DNA from: Pseudomonas fluorescens
GTDB taxonomy: Bacteria > Pseudomonadota > Gammaproteobacteria > Pseudomonadales > Pseudomonadaceae
Direction of reading: 5' to 3'
Length of the DNA: 64,000 nucleotides
Assembly: GCF_001623525.1 (NCBI RefSeq)
Contig: NZ_CP015225.1
Span: 1,798,001-1,862,000 of the forward strand
Shown: positions 35,987-45,447 of the stretch, piece by piece
Position numbering within the stretch: the first letter of the stretch is position 1
Layout of the letters: every line of letters begins with the position of its first letter
Translations under genes and position numbers: made by a program
Notes under the pieces: model-generated
What the model was told of the DNA's origin: nothing
Seen by the model: only the letters and a program-made list of their open reading frames with translations
Databases searched by the model: none

Positions 35987-38371
35987 ATGAGCGTATTGAA
36001 TTTCCCCCGTATCTACCTCAACGGCCATATGTTCTGGAACCCGCCAACGGCCAACAACAACGACGTGTATCCGCTGTATGACGCGGTAAACGCGGACATC
36101 AACTGGCCGTTCATGAGCCACTTCGACATCAACGTCAAGAACGCCCCCACCCTACTGATGCCCTGGGCCATCAAGCCCCTGACAATGGCGGAGCTGCCGC
36201 CCTATATGCTGCAGGTACCGACCAATGCCAACCCGAAAACCTACCCATACATGCCCGCCGAATGGGATCTGTTTGGCGACAATGCCTGCGGCACGGTGAG
36301 CTACAAAGGGACGCGCTCAACGATCATTGGCGGCGAGCTGCAGGCCGACACCTACATCACCGCGGATGCGCTGGTTGGCAGGGACTACCAATTGCTCGGC
36401 AATCCCTTTGGCAGCAACGCTCCGACTGCCGCGCGCTTCGTGGACGTCAGCCCGTGGCAGAACACCTTCACCGCGTTGTATTTCGACAAGCTGATGCTGG
36501 GGGATGCCACGTGTGGCCTGACCCTCAATCGCCAGTATCGGATGATGGATCGCTTCCTCAATTTCAATTGGGGCGCCTTCGGTGGCCTGGTGTATGTCAC
36601 CACCACCTGGCAGACCTGCTTTCCCCAGGAGAACCTGGAATGGGTCATCGGCGATTCGGCGCTGCTGAGTAACCTGCAGCAGCAGATGAAGCTGCAAGGG
36701 GCAAAGGGCCTGATGTTCAGGTTCTCCACCTACCTGACCTGCTACGACAGGAACGGTGTTTTCAACGACTTCCCGTACGTCAACACCCGTTCCAATGCCC
36801 CCTCGGATACGGCTCGTCTGCAAGCAATGTATCAGAAGGGCCTGGACAACGTTTCCGGTATTTTCTTCAACCCCGCCTACAGCCGCACCGCCGCGACCCT
36901 GGGCCTCTGGTTCGCCGACGAATACCCGACCGCGCCCGCCGGCCTGCGCCTGGTGCCCGCGCAGGCCGTATCTGTTGTTCAACCCAGTGGAACTCCCCAA
37001 AACGCCACACTGGGCGTGACTTCGGTGCAGATTACCGGCAACACCCTGTCGCTGGATCTGGCCAACACGTTCCCGTTCTATCCGGTAGAGCCCAATGCCC
37101 CCATCCTGACCGCCGAAAAATTCCAGGCCGGCGACTATCAACTGGGTGTACGCGAGGGTGATCAATTCACGCCGGTCGTGGACTTCGGTTTCGACCGATA
37201 TAACCAGGCAGCCTTCGACAAACGCTCCGGCCTGCAAGACTTCCCGCTCAGCGACGCGGACCTGACGAAACTACAACCAGGTCATCCATTGGAGCTGCGA
37301 CTCAAGGCTACGGCCGCCCCGACACCCGTGATCGCCGCCACCCAGCAAACCTGGACCGCCGAAGTGGTGGAGAGCGGCAGTTTCATTGACGTGGGTGACC
37401 ATAAGACACTGACCATCATGGTGCAGAAAAATGGTCAGCCGGCGGCCAATACCACGCTGTGGGTGGCGGAATATGGCAACCCCTACATGGTGACCACCAG
37501 CGACTACTACCTGGCCTCCAGCAACGCGGCCAATTTCACGCTGTTCTTCGACCACCCAGACGACCCCAACCTGAACAAGGCCAATCTGCCGAACTTCAAT
37601 AATGCGCCGCCCGTACAAAACTATCTGGCCAAAGGCAGCGGCCGCCGACTGACCGCGCTGCAGAATACGGATCAGTCCAGTGGAAACCCGATTGGTTATC
37701 AGCAATTCCTGCAGGGCGACGGCAAACCGGTCACGATCGACTTGCACCCTTGCCTGGCATTCGATGCCGGCGTCTACGCCACCGGAACCCTGAGCGACGA
37801 CGTCCACGCCACTGCGGTGGATTACTCTTATGTCACCACTACCACCGACGCCAACGGCATCGCCCAGGTGAGCTTCAGGGCTATCGCCCCCGGCTTCCCG
37901 ACCTTGCGTTTTTTCGTCAAGGATGGCGACAGCGATCCGGTCATCCCCTTCAGCTTCCCGCTGCCCCAAGCCTACATCGACTTCCTCGCCCCGCTCCGCG
38001 TCCTGCCCTTGGACGTGCAACTGCAACAGGACTTCATCAACTACTGGAACACCGTCTACAAGGATCAGAACGCCGCAACGCAGCTGTGGGAGGGTTTCCT
38101 CTACCCACGCATCCTGCAGACCTTCTATTACCTGTACCCCATCATGAACAAGTACATGCCGCTCAACTCCCAGGCGCGCGTCGAAGGCGCCATCGACCAG
38201 TTGATTGTGCTGATCAGCAAGCCCTACCAGGAAGAAAGCACGCTCGCGATGCCCATCACCCGTGACATGTCCCAGAGCCGCCGTGCGGTATTGGAGCTGT
38301 GGGCCCAGAAACTGGTGAAGCGCAACTATCCGCCACAACAACTCAAGATGAGCGATTACGACAACCTCTGA
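35987..38371 (+). CDS. Large protein of unknown function (794 aa), accessory copy 1
   Basis: 794 aa, no signal peptide or membrane segment. The N-terminus MSVLNFPRIYLNG and the C-terminus (PLNSQARVEGAID..., TRDMSQSRRAVLELW) match the 602-aa protein at 40756 (MSILNGPRLNFWG; PLNQPDAVMGAKN..., VRSMSPCQRALLRAY), so the two are paralogues of different length. The middle is beta-rich, with Ig-like-looking segments around residues 440-660. It lies 10 bases after the heme protein gene. I do not recognise a characterised family. It may act in the cytosol or leave the cell by another route. Confidence 0.75.
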   Translation: MSVLNFPRIYLNGHMFWNPPTANNNDVYPLYDAVNADINWPFMSHFDINVKNAPTLLMPWAIKPLTMAELPPYMLQVPTNANPKTYPYMPAEWDLFGDNACGTVSYKGTRSTIIGGELQADTYITADALVGRDYQLLGNPFGSNAPTAARFVDVSPWQNTFTALYFDKLMLGDATCGLTLNRQYRMMDRFLNFNWGAFGGLVYVTTTWQTCFPQENLEWVIGDSALLSNLQQQMKLQGAKGLMFRFSTYLTCYDRNGVFNDFPYVNTRSNAPSDTARLQAMYQKGLDNVSGIFFNPAYSRTAATLGLWFADEYPTAPAGLRLVPAQAVSVVQPSGTPQNATLGVTSVQITGNTLSLDLANTFPFYPVEPNAPILTAEKFQAGDYQLGVREGDQFTPVVDFGFDRYNQAAFDKRSGLQDFPLSDADLTKLQPGHPLELRLKATAAPTPVIAATQQTWTAEVVESGSFIDVGDHKTLTIMVQKNGQPAANTTLWVAEYGNPYMVTTSDYYLASSNAANFTLFFDHPDDPNLNKANLPNFNNAPPVQNYLAKGSGRRLTALQNTDQSSGNPIGYQQFLQGDGKPVTIDLHPCLAFDAGVYATGTLSDDVHATAVDYSYVTTTTDANGIAQVSFRAIAPGFPTLRFFVKDGDSDPVIPFSFPLPQAYIDFLAPLRVLPLDVQLQQDFINYWNTVYKDQNAATQLWEGFLYPRILQTFYYLYPIMNKYMPLNSQARVEGAIDQLIVLISKPYQEESTLAMPITRDMSQSRRAVLELWAQKLVKRNYPPQQLKMSDYDNL

Positions 38372-38376
38372 GCTTG

Positions 38377-38465
38377 TGTGGGAGCCGAGCTTGCTCGCGA
38401 TGAAGGCACCTCGGTCTTTCGAATGACCGCGTTATCGTTCATTGCGGGCAAGCTTTGCTCCCACA
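38377..38465. repeat. REPIN inside the ebo accessory operon
   Basis: TGTGGGAGCCGAGCTTGCTCGCGATGAA on the left and the inverted copy TTGCGGGCAAGCTTTGCTCCCACA on the right, about 33 bases apart. It sits in the 136-base gap after the 794-aa gene, and could reduce downstream transcript levels. Confidence 0.8.
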
Positions 38466-38507
38466 GGCTCCCACAGTGTCACCCGGTACTTTTCAAAGGA
38501 ATGACCT

Positions 38508-39428
38508 ATGAAAACCAGTATCTTGACCCGCCTATTGCTGTTGATCCTGCTGTTCAGCCCACCACTGTTCGCCCAGGACAGCGGTGCCGTCTACTTCACC
38601 ATGGGCGTGCATAACACCGAAGGGTGCAACGAACAGAACGGCAACTGCATCGCCACGCGTGTCCCGGGCGAGCCTTCCGATCCGTTTTTCCCGGCGTTCT
38701 GGATCAGCGACTGGACCATGTACCGGGTGATGCACAACTATGAAAAAAACCCGCCGCCCTACAGCAATCCCCCTTCCACCCTGACCCCGGCGGACTACAC
38801 CGTCTCTCGCGGGACCAGCTATTACGACACGGCCTATATTCCGGCCGATGGCGACGGTTTCGGGGCGATGATGGAACACTATGAGAAGTACTGCCTGCCG
38901 ATCTTCCCGATCAAGAACAACAACTACACCTGCTCCTTCGTGTCCCTGGGCAACAAGGCATACTTCCTGACCTACCCGCAGGATCGCCCCAAGGACATGC
39001 CGGCCTGCTGCATGTTCTCGCCGATGAATCATCCGCCGCGGCAAGACTTCATCCAGCACCTGCCCTACAGCGCCGAGCGCAGCAAGAACCTGGACGGTAG
39101 CGTGCAAGCCTACGCGCTGGACCTTCAATCGCCGCAGGGTCCGATCCTGTTCGGTTATGCCTTCTACAAAAAGATGTCGGGGCAACCACCCTACCGGCAG
39201 CCTCAATCATTCTTTTTCTCCGGTGACACCAGTGTCGCCAATGCCCCCATCGTCAGCCAGAACTACACCAACTTCCGCATCGCCAAACCGGACCCTGCCC
39301 AGACCTGGGCGCAGGTGGCTGCGATGTGCCCGGCGAATCCACCGCCCTGCCAGTTGTTCGAGCCACCGGCTTCACAGAGCAACGGGCAAAAGGCGCAGTG
39401 GAACAAGCTCATGCAGCGCAAACCCTGA
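38508..39428 (+). CDS. Exported protein of unknown function (306 aa)
   Basis: 306 aa with a clear signal peptide (MKTS, Leu-rich core, cleavage after LFAQ near residue 23). The mature part has nine or so cysteines, including a CC pair in PACCMF, and many aromatic residues, compatible with disulfides in the periplasm. I recognise no domain. It lies between the two heme-protein/large-protein pairs, 20 bases before the next gene, with AAAGGA before its ATG. Confidence 0.75.
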   Translation: MKTSILTRLLLLILLFSPPLFAQDSGAVYFTMGVHNTEGCNEQNGNCIATRVPGEPSDPFFPAFWISDWTMYRVMHNYEKNPPPYSNPPSTLTPADYTVSRGTSYYDTAYIPADGDGFGAMMEHYEKYCLPIFPIKNNNYTCSFVSLGNKAYFLTYPQDRPKDMPACCMFSPMNHPPRQDFIQHLPYSAERSKNLDGSVQAYALDLQSPQGPILFGYAFYKKMSGQPPYRQPQSFFFSGDTSVANAPIVSQNYTNFRIAKPDPAQTWAQVAAMCPANPPPCQLFEPPASQSNGQKAQWNKLMQRKP

Positions 39429-39447
39429 CCAATGACGAAGGATCGCC

Positions 39448-40752
39448 ATGAACACTTCACTCCGTTTCACCCTGGTACTACTGGGTCTGGCCAGTCTTCC
39501 GGCCCTGGCCCTGGAACAATCCCAGGAACAAGCCATGCCACGGACGCAGGCCTCGAACCTGAATTGCCAGCCCCCCAGCACGGCGCCAGCGGCCAACGCC
39601 AGCCAGGACCTGTTCGATCAATACAGCTGGCAGTTGTTCATTGCCGTGAACTGGCCCGCCCAGGCGGGGCAGCGCGGTGATCCCGACTGCAGCAAACAAC
39701 CGGGAGACCCTGGCTACACCGTCTGGCAGACCTACAAGACCGTGGAAGAAACCTTCCTGCCACGGGGGGCCGATCCAGGCCCCTGGAACTCCCCGCAGCT
39801 TGCCAAGAGCCTGGGCATCATCAACATCGCCGCGCTGAAGAACAGCTCCCAGGTGAATGCCGTCGACCAGGCCGTCGGCGGCTGGCTGATCGACCAGGCC
39901 GGCAACCCGACCTACTACGACATCTCGGCCAACGAGACCTCCTACAACTACATCGTCGCCAACCAGTTCTATAACGCCGATGTGGTTTCCAAAGCCAACA
40001 ACATCAACTTTCCCTATGGGGTCATCGAGGTCAAATCGAGCTGGCGCATCCTCACCCCCCATGACAATGCCAGCCGCTACCTGACCATGCTTGCGCGCGT
40101 GGCCACGTTCGACGACCAAGGCCAGCGCACCGGCGTCACCGAGGCCTACCTGGGCCTGGTGGGGCTGCACGTCATCACCAAGGTGAACGGCTATCCGCAG
40201 TGGATCTGGTCGACCTTCGAGCAGATCGACAACGTTCCACCCAAAACCCTGGTGAACGGTGTATGGGTCGACCAGCCGGCCTCCGGCACGGCCTATTCCT
40301 ACTTCAACCCCAGCGCCCCGGCAGCCACGCTCAACCAGTCGCCCTGCGACTGGCAGACCCAGGGCGCGCACCTGGTCTGCGTGCCCAAGCCTGGCACCAC
40401 CTTCCAGACCCCGAACCCGTTGAACCGGTACACCCCGATCGCCGAGATCACCAACGAGGTCAATGCCCGTTACCGCAGCGACCCGGACCTGCAACGCAGC
40501 GTGCTGAAGTACTACCAACTCATCACCACCCAGCGCCCGCTGATGCCGGACAACCCCAGTAATCCACTGGGCCAGCCGACCCCCGCCCTTTCGGCCAACG
40601 TGACCATGGAAAGCTACATCCAGCCCAACAGCAGCTGCATGAATTGCCACTCCATGGCGACTCCGGTCAAGAGCCCCTACAAATCCGACTACTCCTACCT
40701 GTTCAAATTCGCCAATTCGCCTGTCGGCAAAACCATCAAGGACGAGGAATAA
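39448..40752 (+). CDS. Exported protein with one CxxCH heme motif (accessory copy 2)
   Basis: 434 aa. Signal peptide with cleavage after ALA near residue 20. One heme-type motif, C397-M-N-C400-H401, near the end. It is paralogous to the protein at 34834, with matching blocks FDQYSWQLFIAVNW/AWNWFVCLN, YNYIVANQFYN/FDYIVNKQVYN and LGLVGLHVITKVNG/ALSGLHVVNKLN. It is followed after 3 bases by its large partner gene. Likely periplasmic c-type redox protein. Confidence 0.82.
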   Translation: MNTSLRFTLVLLGLASLPALALEQSQEQAMPRTQASNLNCQPPSTAPAANASQDLFDQYSWQLFIAVNWPAQAGQRGDPDCSKQPGDPGYTVWQTYKTVEETFLPRGADPGPWNSPQLAKSLGIINIAALKNSSQVNAVDQAVGGWLIDQAGNPTYYDISANETSYNYIVANQFYNADVVSKANNINFPYGVIEVKSSWRILTPHDNASRYLTMLARVATFDDQGQRTGVTEAYLGLVGLHVITKVNGYPQWIWSTFEQIDNVPPKTLVNGVWVDQPASGTAYSYFNPSAPAATLNQSPCDWQTQGAHLVCVPKPGTTFQTPNPLNRYTPIAEITNEVNARYRSDPDLQRSVLKYYQLITTQRPLMPDNPSNPLGQPTPALSANVTMESYIQPNSSCMNCHSMATPVKSPYKSDYSYLFKFANSPVGKTIKDEE

Positions 40753-40755
40753 ATC

Positions 40756-42564
40756 ATGAGCATCCTGAACGGACCACGTCTGAATTTCTGGGGCGGCATC
40801 CGCACGGACGTCAGCCTGCCGAACAACTCCCCGACCATTCCCTACGGTGGCAACGACGACTGGCCGCTCTTCGACCTGACCACTTCGACCCTGGCACCGA
40901 GCGCCGAGTCCTACACCGACGACCAGTTGAACAACATGATCAATGCCCCCACCGGCAACTACTACACCGCCGGGGGCTGGAATCACTATGGGCAGCATGT
41001 CGTCGACATGCAGAACGCCCTGATCAGCTCCCAGGGCATCCCCGGCAGCATCAACACCACCGGCGACCTGGTGGGCCAGCCCGTCTACCTGCTCGGTTCG
41101 GTGGACCCGGTGACCGGCCAGGGGCCCGTTTCCGGACCGATGATGGTGGACCTGGACCCCACCTCCTCGACGACCACCCAAATCTTCGTCGGCGGCCTGC
41201 AAATCGGTGGCAACGACAACATCCAATTGCTGATCCGCAGCAACACCGTGTGCAGCAGTTTCGACGTGGCGGGACGTGTGCTGCTGCCGGCGAAAATGGA
41301 TGCGCCGGGCTCTTTCCACGCCAGCGGCACGTTTCAACTGACCTTCCCCTTGAGCAGCATTGTCAGTTGGAACCAGAACAGCAGCGGCCTGCGCTCGATC
41401 ATCCAGGCACCGGGGGCGACGGGCATCGTCCTGCGTTTCGTCATGTTCGAAATGTGCCCCACGATGACCACCGAACAACTGGACGCCGACTATGCCGCCG
41501 GCCGGTACACGCCCAACCCGAGCATCGGCAGGGTCATCGGCACACTGGCCCCGGCCTTCGCCGACGAGCCGCTGAACTGCCAGCCGGGCCGGCAACTGGT
41601 CAACCAGAGTACCGGCAATGCCGGCTATGCCGACCTGGACAACACCGGTTACCTGAGCATCGACATGGTGAACGTCATTCCGAAGGAAACCTTCCGGGCC
41701 GTCAGGGACGATATCACCAGCCCGATCGGCCCCAACGCCAATTACGGGACCGTGACCATCAGCGCCGGCTCCACCACCCTGACGACCCTGGAGCCGACCA
41801 GCCGCTTTTTATTCGATTACTACGTGTATGGCGGCATCGTCGACCTGCCCCTGACCGCCGACCAGCTACAGGCAGTACGGACCTCTGCCTTGGCGATCAA
41901 CGCACCGGGCAAGGTCGCCGGCACCACATTGCAGGCCACCGAGTCGACCTATCGGATCTATGCCGACCAGCGCAACGTCTACCTGGAGGACTACCCCAAC
42001 GGCCTGTCGATCACCCTTCAGGTCAGGTACCTGGGCGGGGCGGTGCCCAGCACCACCGAAATCGGTCTGCAGGCGGCGGCCCCCGCGGTCTATGATCAAC
42101 CGCAATACTGGGACTTCCTCGACTTCCCTGATTCGTTGACCGTCGACAGTGGCCAGCTTTCCGTCAGTTTCCCGGTCACCCTCAAGCCGGGCAGCGCCGC
42201 CCAAGCCGGTTTCGTCGCCCTGACCTGCACGGCCAATGGCCTCGACAGCAGTGCCTACTTCACCAACTTTCGCAAATACGCCCAGACCGACTTCGGCATT
42301 CCCCAGGGCACCACCATCACCTGGCCGCTCATGTACCCCAACGTGCTGCGCTTTCACTACCTGGCGTTCCCCGCCATGTCGCGCTATATCCCGCTGAATC
42401 AGCCCGACGCCGTCATGGGCGCCAAGAACCCCATCCTCGCCCGCACCTCGGACGCCTACAAAGGCACCACGCTGTTCATGCCCGTGGTGCGCTCGATGTC
42501 GCCCTGCCAACGGGCGTTGCTGCGGGCCTATCTCACCGGTGAACCGTGGCAGCCGCCGCAATGA
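40756..42564 (+). CDS. Large protein of unknown function (602 aa), accessory copy 2
   Basis: 602 aa, no signal peptide. Shares the N-terminal MSxLNxPR motif and the C-terminal block with the 794-aa protein at 35987, but lacks about 190 residues of the middle. Rich in Thr/Ser/Gly and beta-strand-like. The start is 4 bases after the heme protein stop, so translation is coupled. Function unknown. Confidence 0.75.
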   Translation: MSILNGPRLNFWGGIRTDVSLPNNSPTIPYGGNDDWPLFDLTTSTLAPSAESYTDDQLNNMINAPTGNYYTAGGWNHYGQHVVDMQNALISSQGIPGSINTTGDLVGQPVYLLGSVDPVTGQGPVSGPMMVDLDPTSSTTTQIFVGGLQIGGNDNIQLLIRSNTVCSSFDVAGRVLLPAKMDAPGSFHASGTFQLTFPLSSIVSWNQNSSGLRSIIQAPGATGIVLRFVMFEMCPTMTTEQLDADYAAGRYTPNPSIGRVIGTLAPAFADEPLNCQPGRQLVNQSTGNAGYADLDNTGYLSIDMVNVIPKETFRAVRDDITSPIGPNANYGTVTISAGSTTLTTLEPTSRFLFDYYVYGGIVDLPLTADQLQAVRTSALAINAPGKVAGTTLQATESTYRIYADQRNVYLEDYPNGLSITLQVRYLGGAVPSTTEIGLQAAAPAVYDQPQYWDFLDFPDSLTVDSGQLSVSFPVTLKPGSAAQAGFVALTCTANGLDSSAYFTNFRKYAQTDFGIPQGTTITWPLMYPNVLRFHYLAFPAMSRYIPLNQPDAVMGAKNPILARTSDAYKGTTLFMPVVRSMSPCQRALLRAYLTGEPWQPPQ

Positions 42565-42596
42565 CCGTATCCCCTGCTCATTCACGGAGAAAGCCT

Positions 42597-43652
42597 ATGC
42601 CCGTTCCCCTTCAGATCCCCGCGCACCCCGGGGAAAACCTGCGCCCCAGCACCCTGGTCGCCGAGGACCTGCTGAACCCTCGCGGCCTCTGCCTGCAAGC
42701 CGATGGCAGCCTGCTGCTGACCGAAGCAGGCTCGGGGTTGCCCGACCAAACCTTCAGCGGCCGTATCAGTCGACTGCGACCGGATCCGCAGCGGCCCGGC
42801 ACCTACCTGCCCCGCGAAACATTGGCGCAAGGCTTTCGCGCCATGAACATGCAGGCGCGCATGCTGCGTGATGAAATCATGGGGGTGTCGGACATCGCCT
42901 GCGGTGACGGACGCTGCCTGGTCAGCCAGACGGATTATGTCGCCGGTTCCAAACTGCTGGACCTGCAATTCACACCGCCCGAGCCGGTGTTCCATAGCCG
43001 TGGCAACCTCAATGCGCTGTGCTACCACCCGACCCGCCGCAGTTGGCTGGCCGTCAAGCCTGATACCAATCAGTTGGTGGAGTTCGTCACCGGCCAGGAA
43101 GAGCGCGTGTTGGCCCAGCTGCCCGAACTGGATCAAGGCCAGGAAGCCGTTCCCGTGACCCTGGTGTACGAACCGGCGACAGACGCCGTGCTGATCAGCC
43201 TGTTCTCGGGCGAACTGCACGGCGACCCGAGCCGTAAGGGCATCGACTTTGCCGAGAAGGCCGGCCAGGTGATCCGGGTCTGGCCGGACAGCGCCAGGAT
43301 CGACATCCTGATTCGCGGCTTGCAACTGCCCACCGGGCTGGCGCTGCGCTCCAACGGCCAACTGCTGGTGCTGGAACTCTGCGAGCGCCTGCAACAACCG
43401 CTGCTTCCCGACTGGAACGGCGACCCCCTGCATGGCGGCTTTACCCGGTTCAGTGGGCGGCTGCTGAGCTGCGACTTGCAAACCGCCCAGGTCACGGTGC
43501 TCGCCCGCGACCTGGACACCCCTTCCAACCTGTGCCTGTTACCGGACGCGGTACTGGTCAGCGAAGGCATGGGGCTGCTCGGGCGGCCACTGCCTACGCC
43601 AGATAGAAGCGTGGTGCCGTTAAACGGCAGGCTTCGTCGGGTGCAACTCTGA
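42597..43652 (+). CDS. SMP-30/NHL-type beta-propeller protein
   Basis: 351 aa from the ATG at 42597 with GGAG upstream; the open frame reaches 42546 inside the previous gene. No signal peptide. Repeated propeller blades are seen in NPRGLCLQADGSLLLTEAG, SRLRPD, ALCYHPTRRSWLAVKP, LPTGLALRSNGQLLVLE and TPSNLCLLPDAVLVSEG. It may be a lactonase or sugar-binding protein; the metal ligands cannot be assigned. Last gene of the long ebo-type operon. Confidence 0.8.
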   Translation: MPVPLQIPAHPGENLRPSTLVAEDLLNPRGLCLQADGSLLLTEAGSGLPDQTFSGRISRLRPDPQRPGTYLPRETLAQGFRAMNMQARMLRDEIMGVSDIACGDGRCLVSQTDYVAGSKLLDLQFTPPEPVFHSRGNLNALCYHPTRRSWLAVKPDTNQLVEFVTGQEERVLAQLPELDQGQEAVPVTLVYEPATDAVLISLFSGELHGDPSRKGIDFAEKAGQVIRVWPDSARIDILIRGLQLPTGLALRSNGQLLVLELCERLQQPLLPDWNGDPLHGGFTRFSGRLLSCDLQTAQVTVLARDLDTPSNLCLLPDAVLVSEGMGLLGRPLPTPDRSVVPLNGRLRRVQL

Positions 43653-43693
43653 ACAAGCACTCAAGACAAAGGCAAAAAAAACGGCGCTTACCC

Positions 43694-44640
43694 TAATGCC
43701 AGTCAGTCAAGGATCCCACGGGTTTGAGGCTTGACTGATCGGCATCAGGCGCCAGGGCCGCTTTTGTGGCGAGGGAGCTTGCTCCCGCTGGACTGCGCAG
43801 CAGGCCCAAGGCCGGCGACACCATTGAATCTGACATAACCGGGATTCAGGTTTAGGGCCGCTTCGCGCCCCAGCGGGAGCAAGCTCCCTCGCCACAGGGG
43901 GCTGTGGCGCTGCAACTGATTTTTCCCCAGCCTGCTACCAAGTGTTTGTATCCGGGTTGATTCATTCAGATAGATGAGGCACCCGGGCTAATGCCAGTCA
44001 GTTAAGGATCACATGACACAAAACCTGTGGGAGCAAGGGCCGCTTTTGTGGCGAGGGAGCTTGCTCCCGCTGGGCTGCGCAGCAGGCCCAAGGCCGGCGA
44101 CACCATTGAGTCTGGCATAACCGGGATTCAGGTTTAGGGCCGCTTCGCGCCCCAGCGGGAGCAAGCTCCCTCGCCACAGGGGGCTGTGGCGCTGCAACTG
44201 ATTTTTCCCCAGCCTGCTACCAAGTGTTTGTATCCGGGTTGATTCATTCAGATAAATGAAGCACCCGGGCTAATGCCAGTCAGTCAAGGATCACATGACA
44301 CAAAACCTGTGGGAGCAAGGGCCGCTTTTGTGGCGAGGGAGCTTGCTCCCGCTGGACTGCGCAGCAGGCCCAAGGCTGGCGACACCATTGAGTCTGGCAT
44401 AACCGGGATTCAGGTTTTAGGGCCGCTTCGCGCCCCAGCGGGAGCAAGCTCCCTCGCCACAGGGGGGCTGTGGCGCTGCAACTGATTTTTTACCAGCCGC
44501 TACCAAGTGTTTGTATCCGGGTTGATTCATTCAGATAGATGAAGCACCCGGGCTAATGCCAGTCAGTTAAGGATCACATGACACAAAACCTGTGGGAGCA
44601 AAGCTTGCTCCCACGGGGTTGAGGCTTAACTGATCGGTGT
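43694..44640. repeat. Tandem array of ~283-bp REP-containing units (3 full, 1 partial)
   Basis: Units start with TAATGCCAGTCAGT at 43694, 43989, 44271 and 44554 (partial). Each full unit of 282-295 bases has an inverted pair of REP cores (TTGTGGCGAGGGAGCTTGCTCC and GGGAGCAAGCTCCCTCGCCACA), then ACCAAGTGTTTGTATCCGGG and CACCCGGGC. Units 2 and 3 differ at only a few positions. Unit 1 differs at its start; the partial unit holds a simpler GGAGCAAAGCTTGCTCC doublet. No coding content. It lies between the convergent propeller and SDR genes. Confidence 0.9.
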
Positions 44641-44642
44641 TA

Positions 44643-44676
44643 GCGCTTACCCTTTCATGGGATAAGCGCCGTTTTT
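44643..44676 (+). terminator. Intrinsic terminator after the ebo cluster/repeat array
   Basis: GCGCTTA-CCC (44643-44652) pairs with GGG-A-TAAGCGC (44659-44669) with one bulge and a 6-base loop, then GTTTTT. It reads in the plus direction. A second copy of its left arm with an A tract (AAAAAAACGGCGCTTACCC, 43675-43693) stands on the other side of the repeat array. Confidence 0.75.
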
Positions 44677-44682
44677 CTTGAC

Positions 44683-45447
44683 TCAGCCAGCAGTGACCGT
44701 CATGCCACCATCCGCCATGACCACCGAACCGACGATAAAGCTGGCACGGTCCGACGCAAGGAACGCAACCACCTCGGCAATTTCTTCCGGCTGTGCGGCT
44801 CGGCCAATAGGCGCGGCTTCACCATGCTGGGCAAGGAACGCCGGGCCGTCCTCGACCACGTCATTAAGGATGTTGGTGACCACATCGCCAACGCCGACCG
44901 CATTGACGCGAATACCATCCTCAATGACTTCCAGCGCCAGGGTCCGCGTCAGTTGTGCCAGGGCACCCTTGGAGGCGGTATAGGCGGCAATGGTCGGGAA
45001 GGCAAAATAGGACGCGTAGGACGCAATGTTGACGATAGCCCCCGCCTTGTTCGGCATCATCGCCTTGACCGCTTCGCGTGAATGCAGGAAGGCCGCGGTG
45101 GCGTTGACCGCCTGGATGCGCTCCCAGTCCTGGCGCGTCATGTCGATTACCCGTTTGTTGATGATGATCCCGGCATTGTTGACCAGGATGTCCAGCCGGC
45201 CGAACTGCTCGACGGCCAGGCCGACGGCGCGCTCGGCAGCGCCATCCTCGGTGATGTCGGCCTCCAGCGGCACCAGCCCGGGACGGGCCAGCTCATGGAC
45301 GGCGGGGTTGATGTCTTCCGCGACCACCTTGGCGCCGCGGGCGTGCAGCAACAACGCGATGGCCTTGCCGATGCCACTGGCGGCTCCGGTGACCAGTGCC
45401 ACCTTGCCTTCGACTTCCTGGGGAATGCTGTGTTGGATATCGGTCAT
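44683..45447 (-). CDS. SDR-family oxidoreductase
   Basis: 254 aa from the ATG at 45447, with AGGAG upstream. Classical SDR with TGAASGIGKA, NNAGI and the catalytic YTASK (YxxxK), C-terminal PEEIAEVVAFLASDRASFIVG. Similar to 3-oxoacyl-ACP-reductase-like or cyclohexanol/2,3-butanediol-type enzymes; substrate unknown. It diverges from the large secreted protein gene. The much longer open frame upstream to 46170 is antisense to that gene. Confidence 0.93.
   Translation of the reverse strand: MTDIQHSIPQEVEGKVALVTGAASGIGKAIALLLHARGAKVVAEDINPAVHELARPGLVPLEADITEDGAAERAVGLAVEQFGRLDILVNNAGIIINKRVIDMTRQDWERIQAVNATAAFLHSREAVKAMMPNKAGAIVNIASYASYFAFPTIAAYTASKGALAQLTRTLALEVIEDGIRVNAVGVGDVVTNILNDVVEDGPAFLAQHGEAAPIGRAAQPEEIAEVVAFLASDRASFIVGSVVMADGGMTVTAG

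Noticed and set aside
39478..41595. 705-codon open frame on the minus strand
   Set aside because: It is antisense to the well-supported heme-motif and 602-aa genes and its composition (Gly/Val/Asp-rich, no domains) is that of a GC3 shadow.
44009..44197. Small open frames in the REP array (about 62 codons)
   Set aside because: They repeat with the array, translate REP cores and have no SD.
43694..44640. Possible CRISPR array
   Set aside because: Units are about 283 bp, nearly identical throughout, with REP palindromes and no unique spacers.
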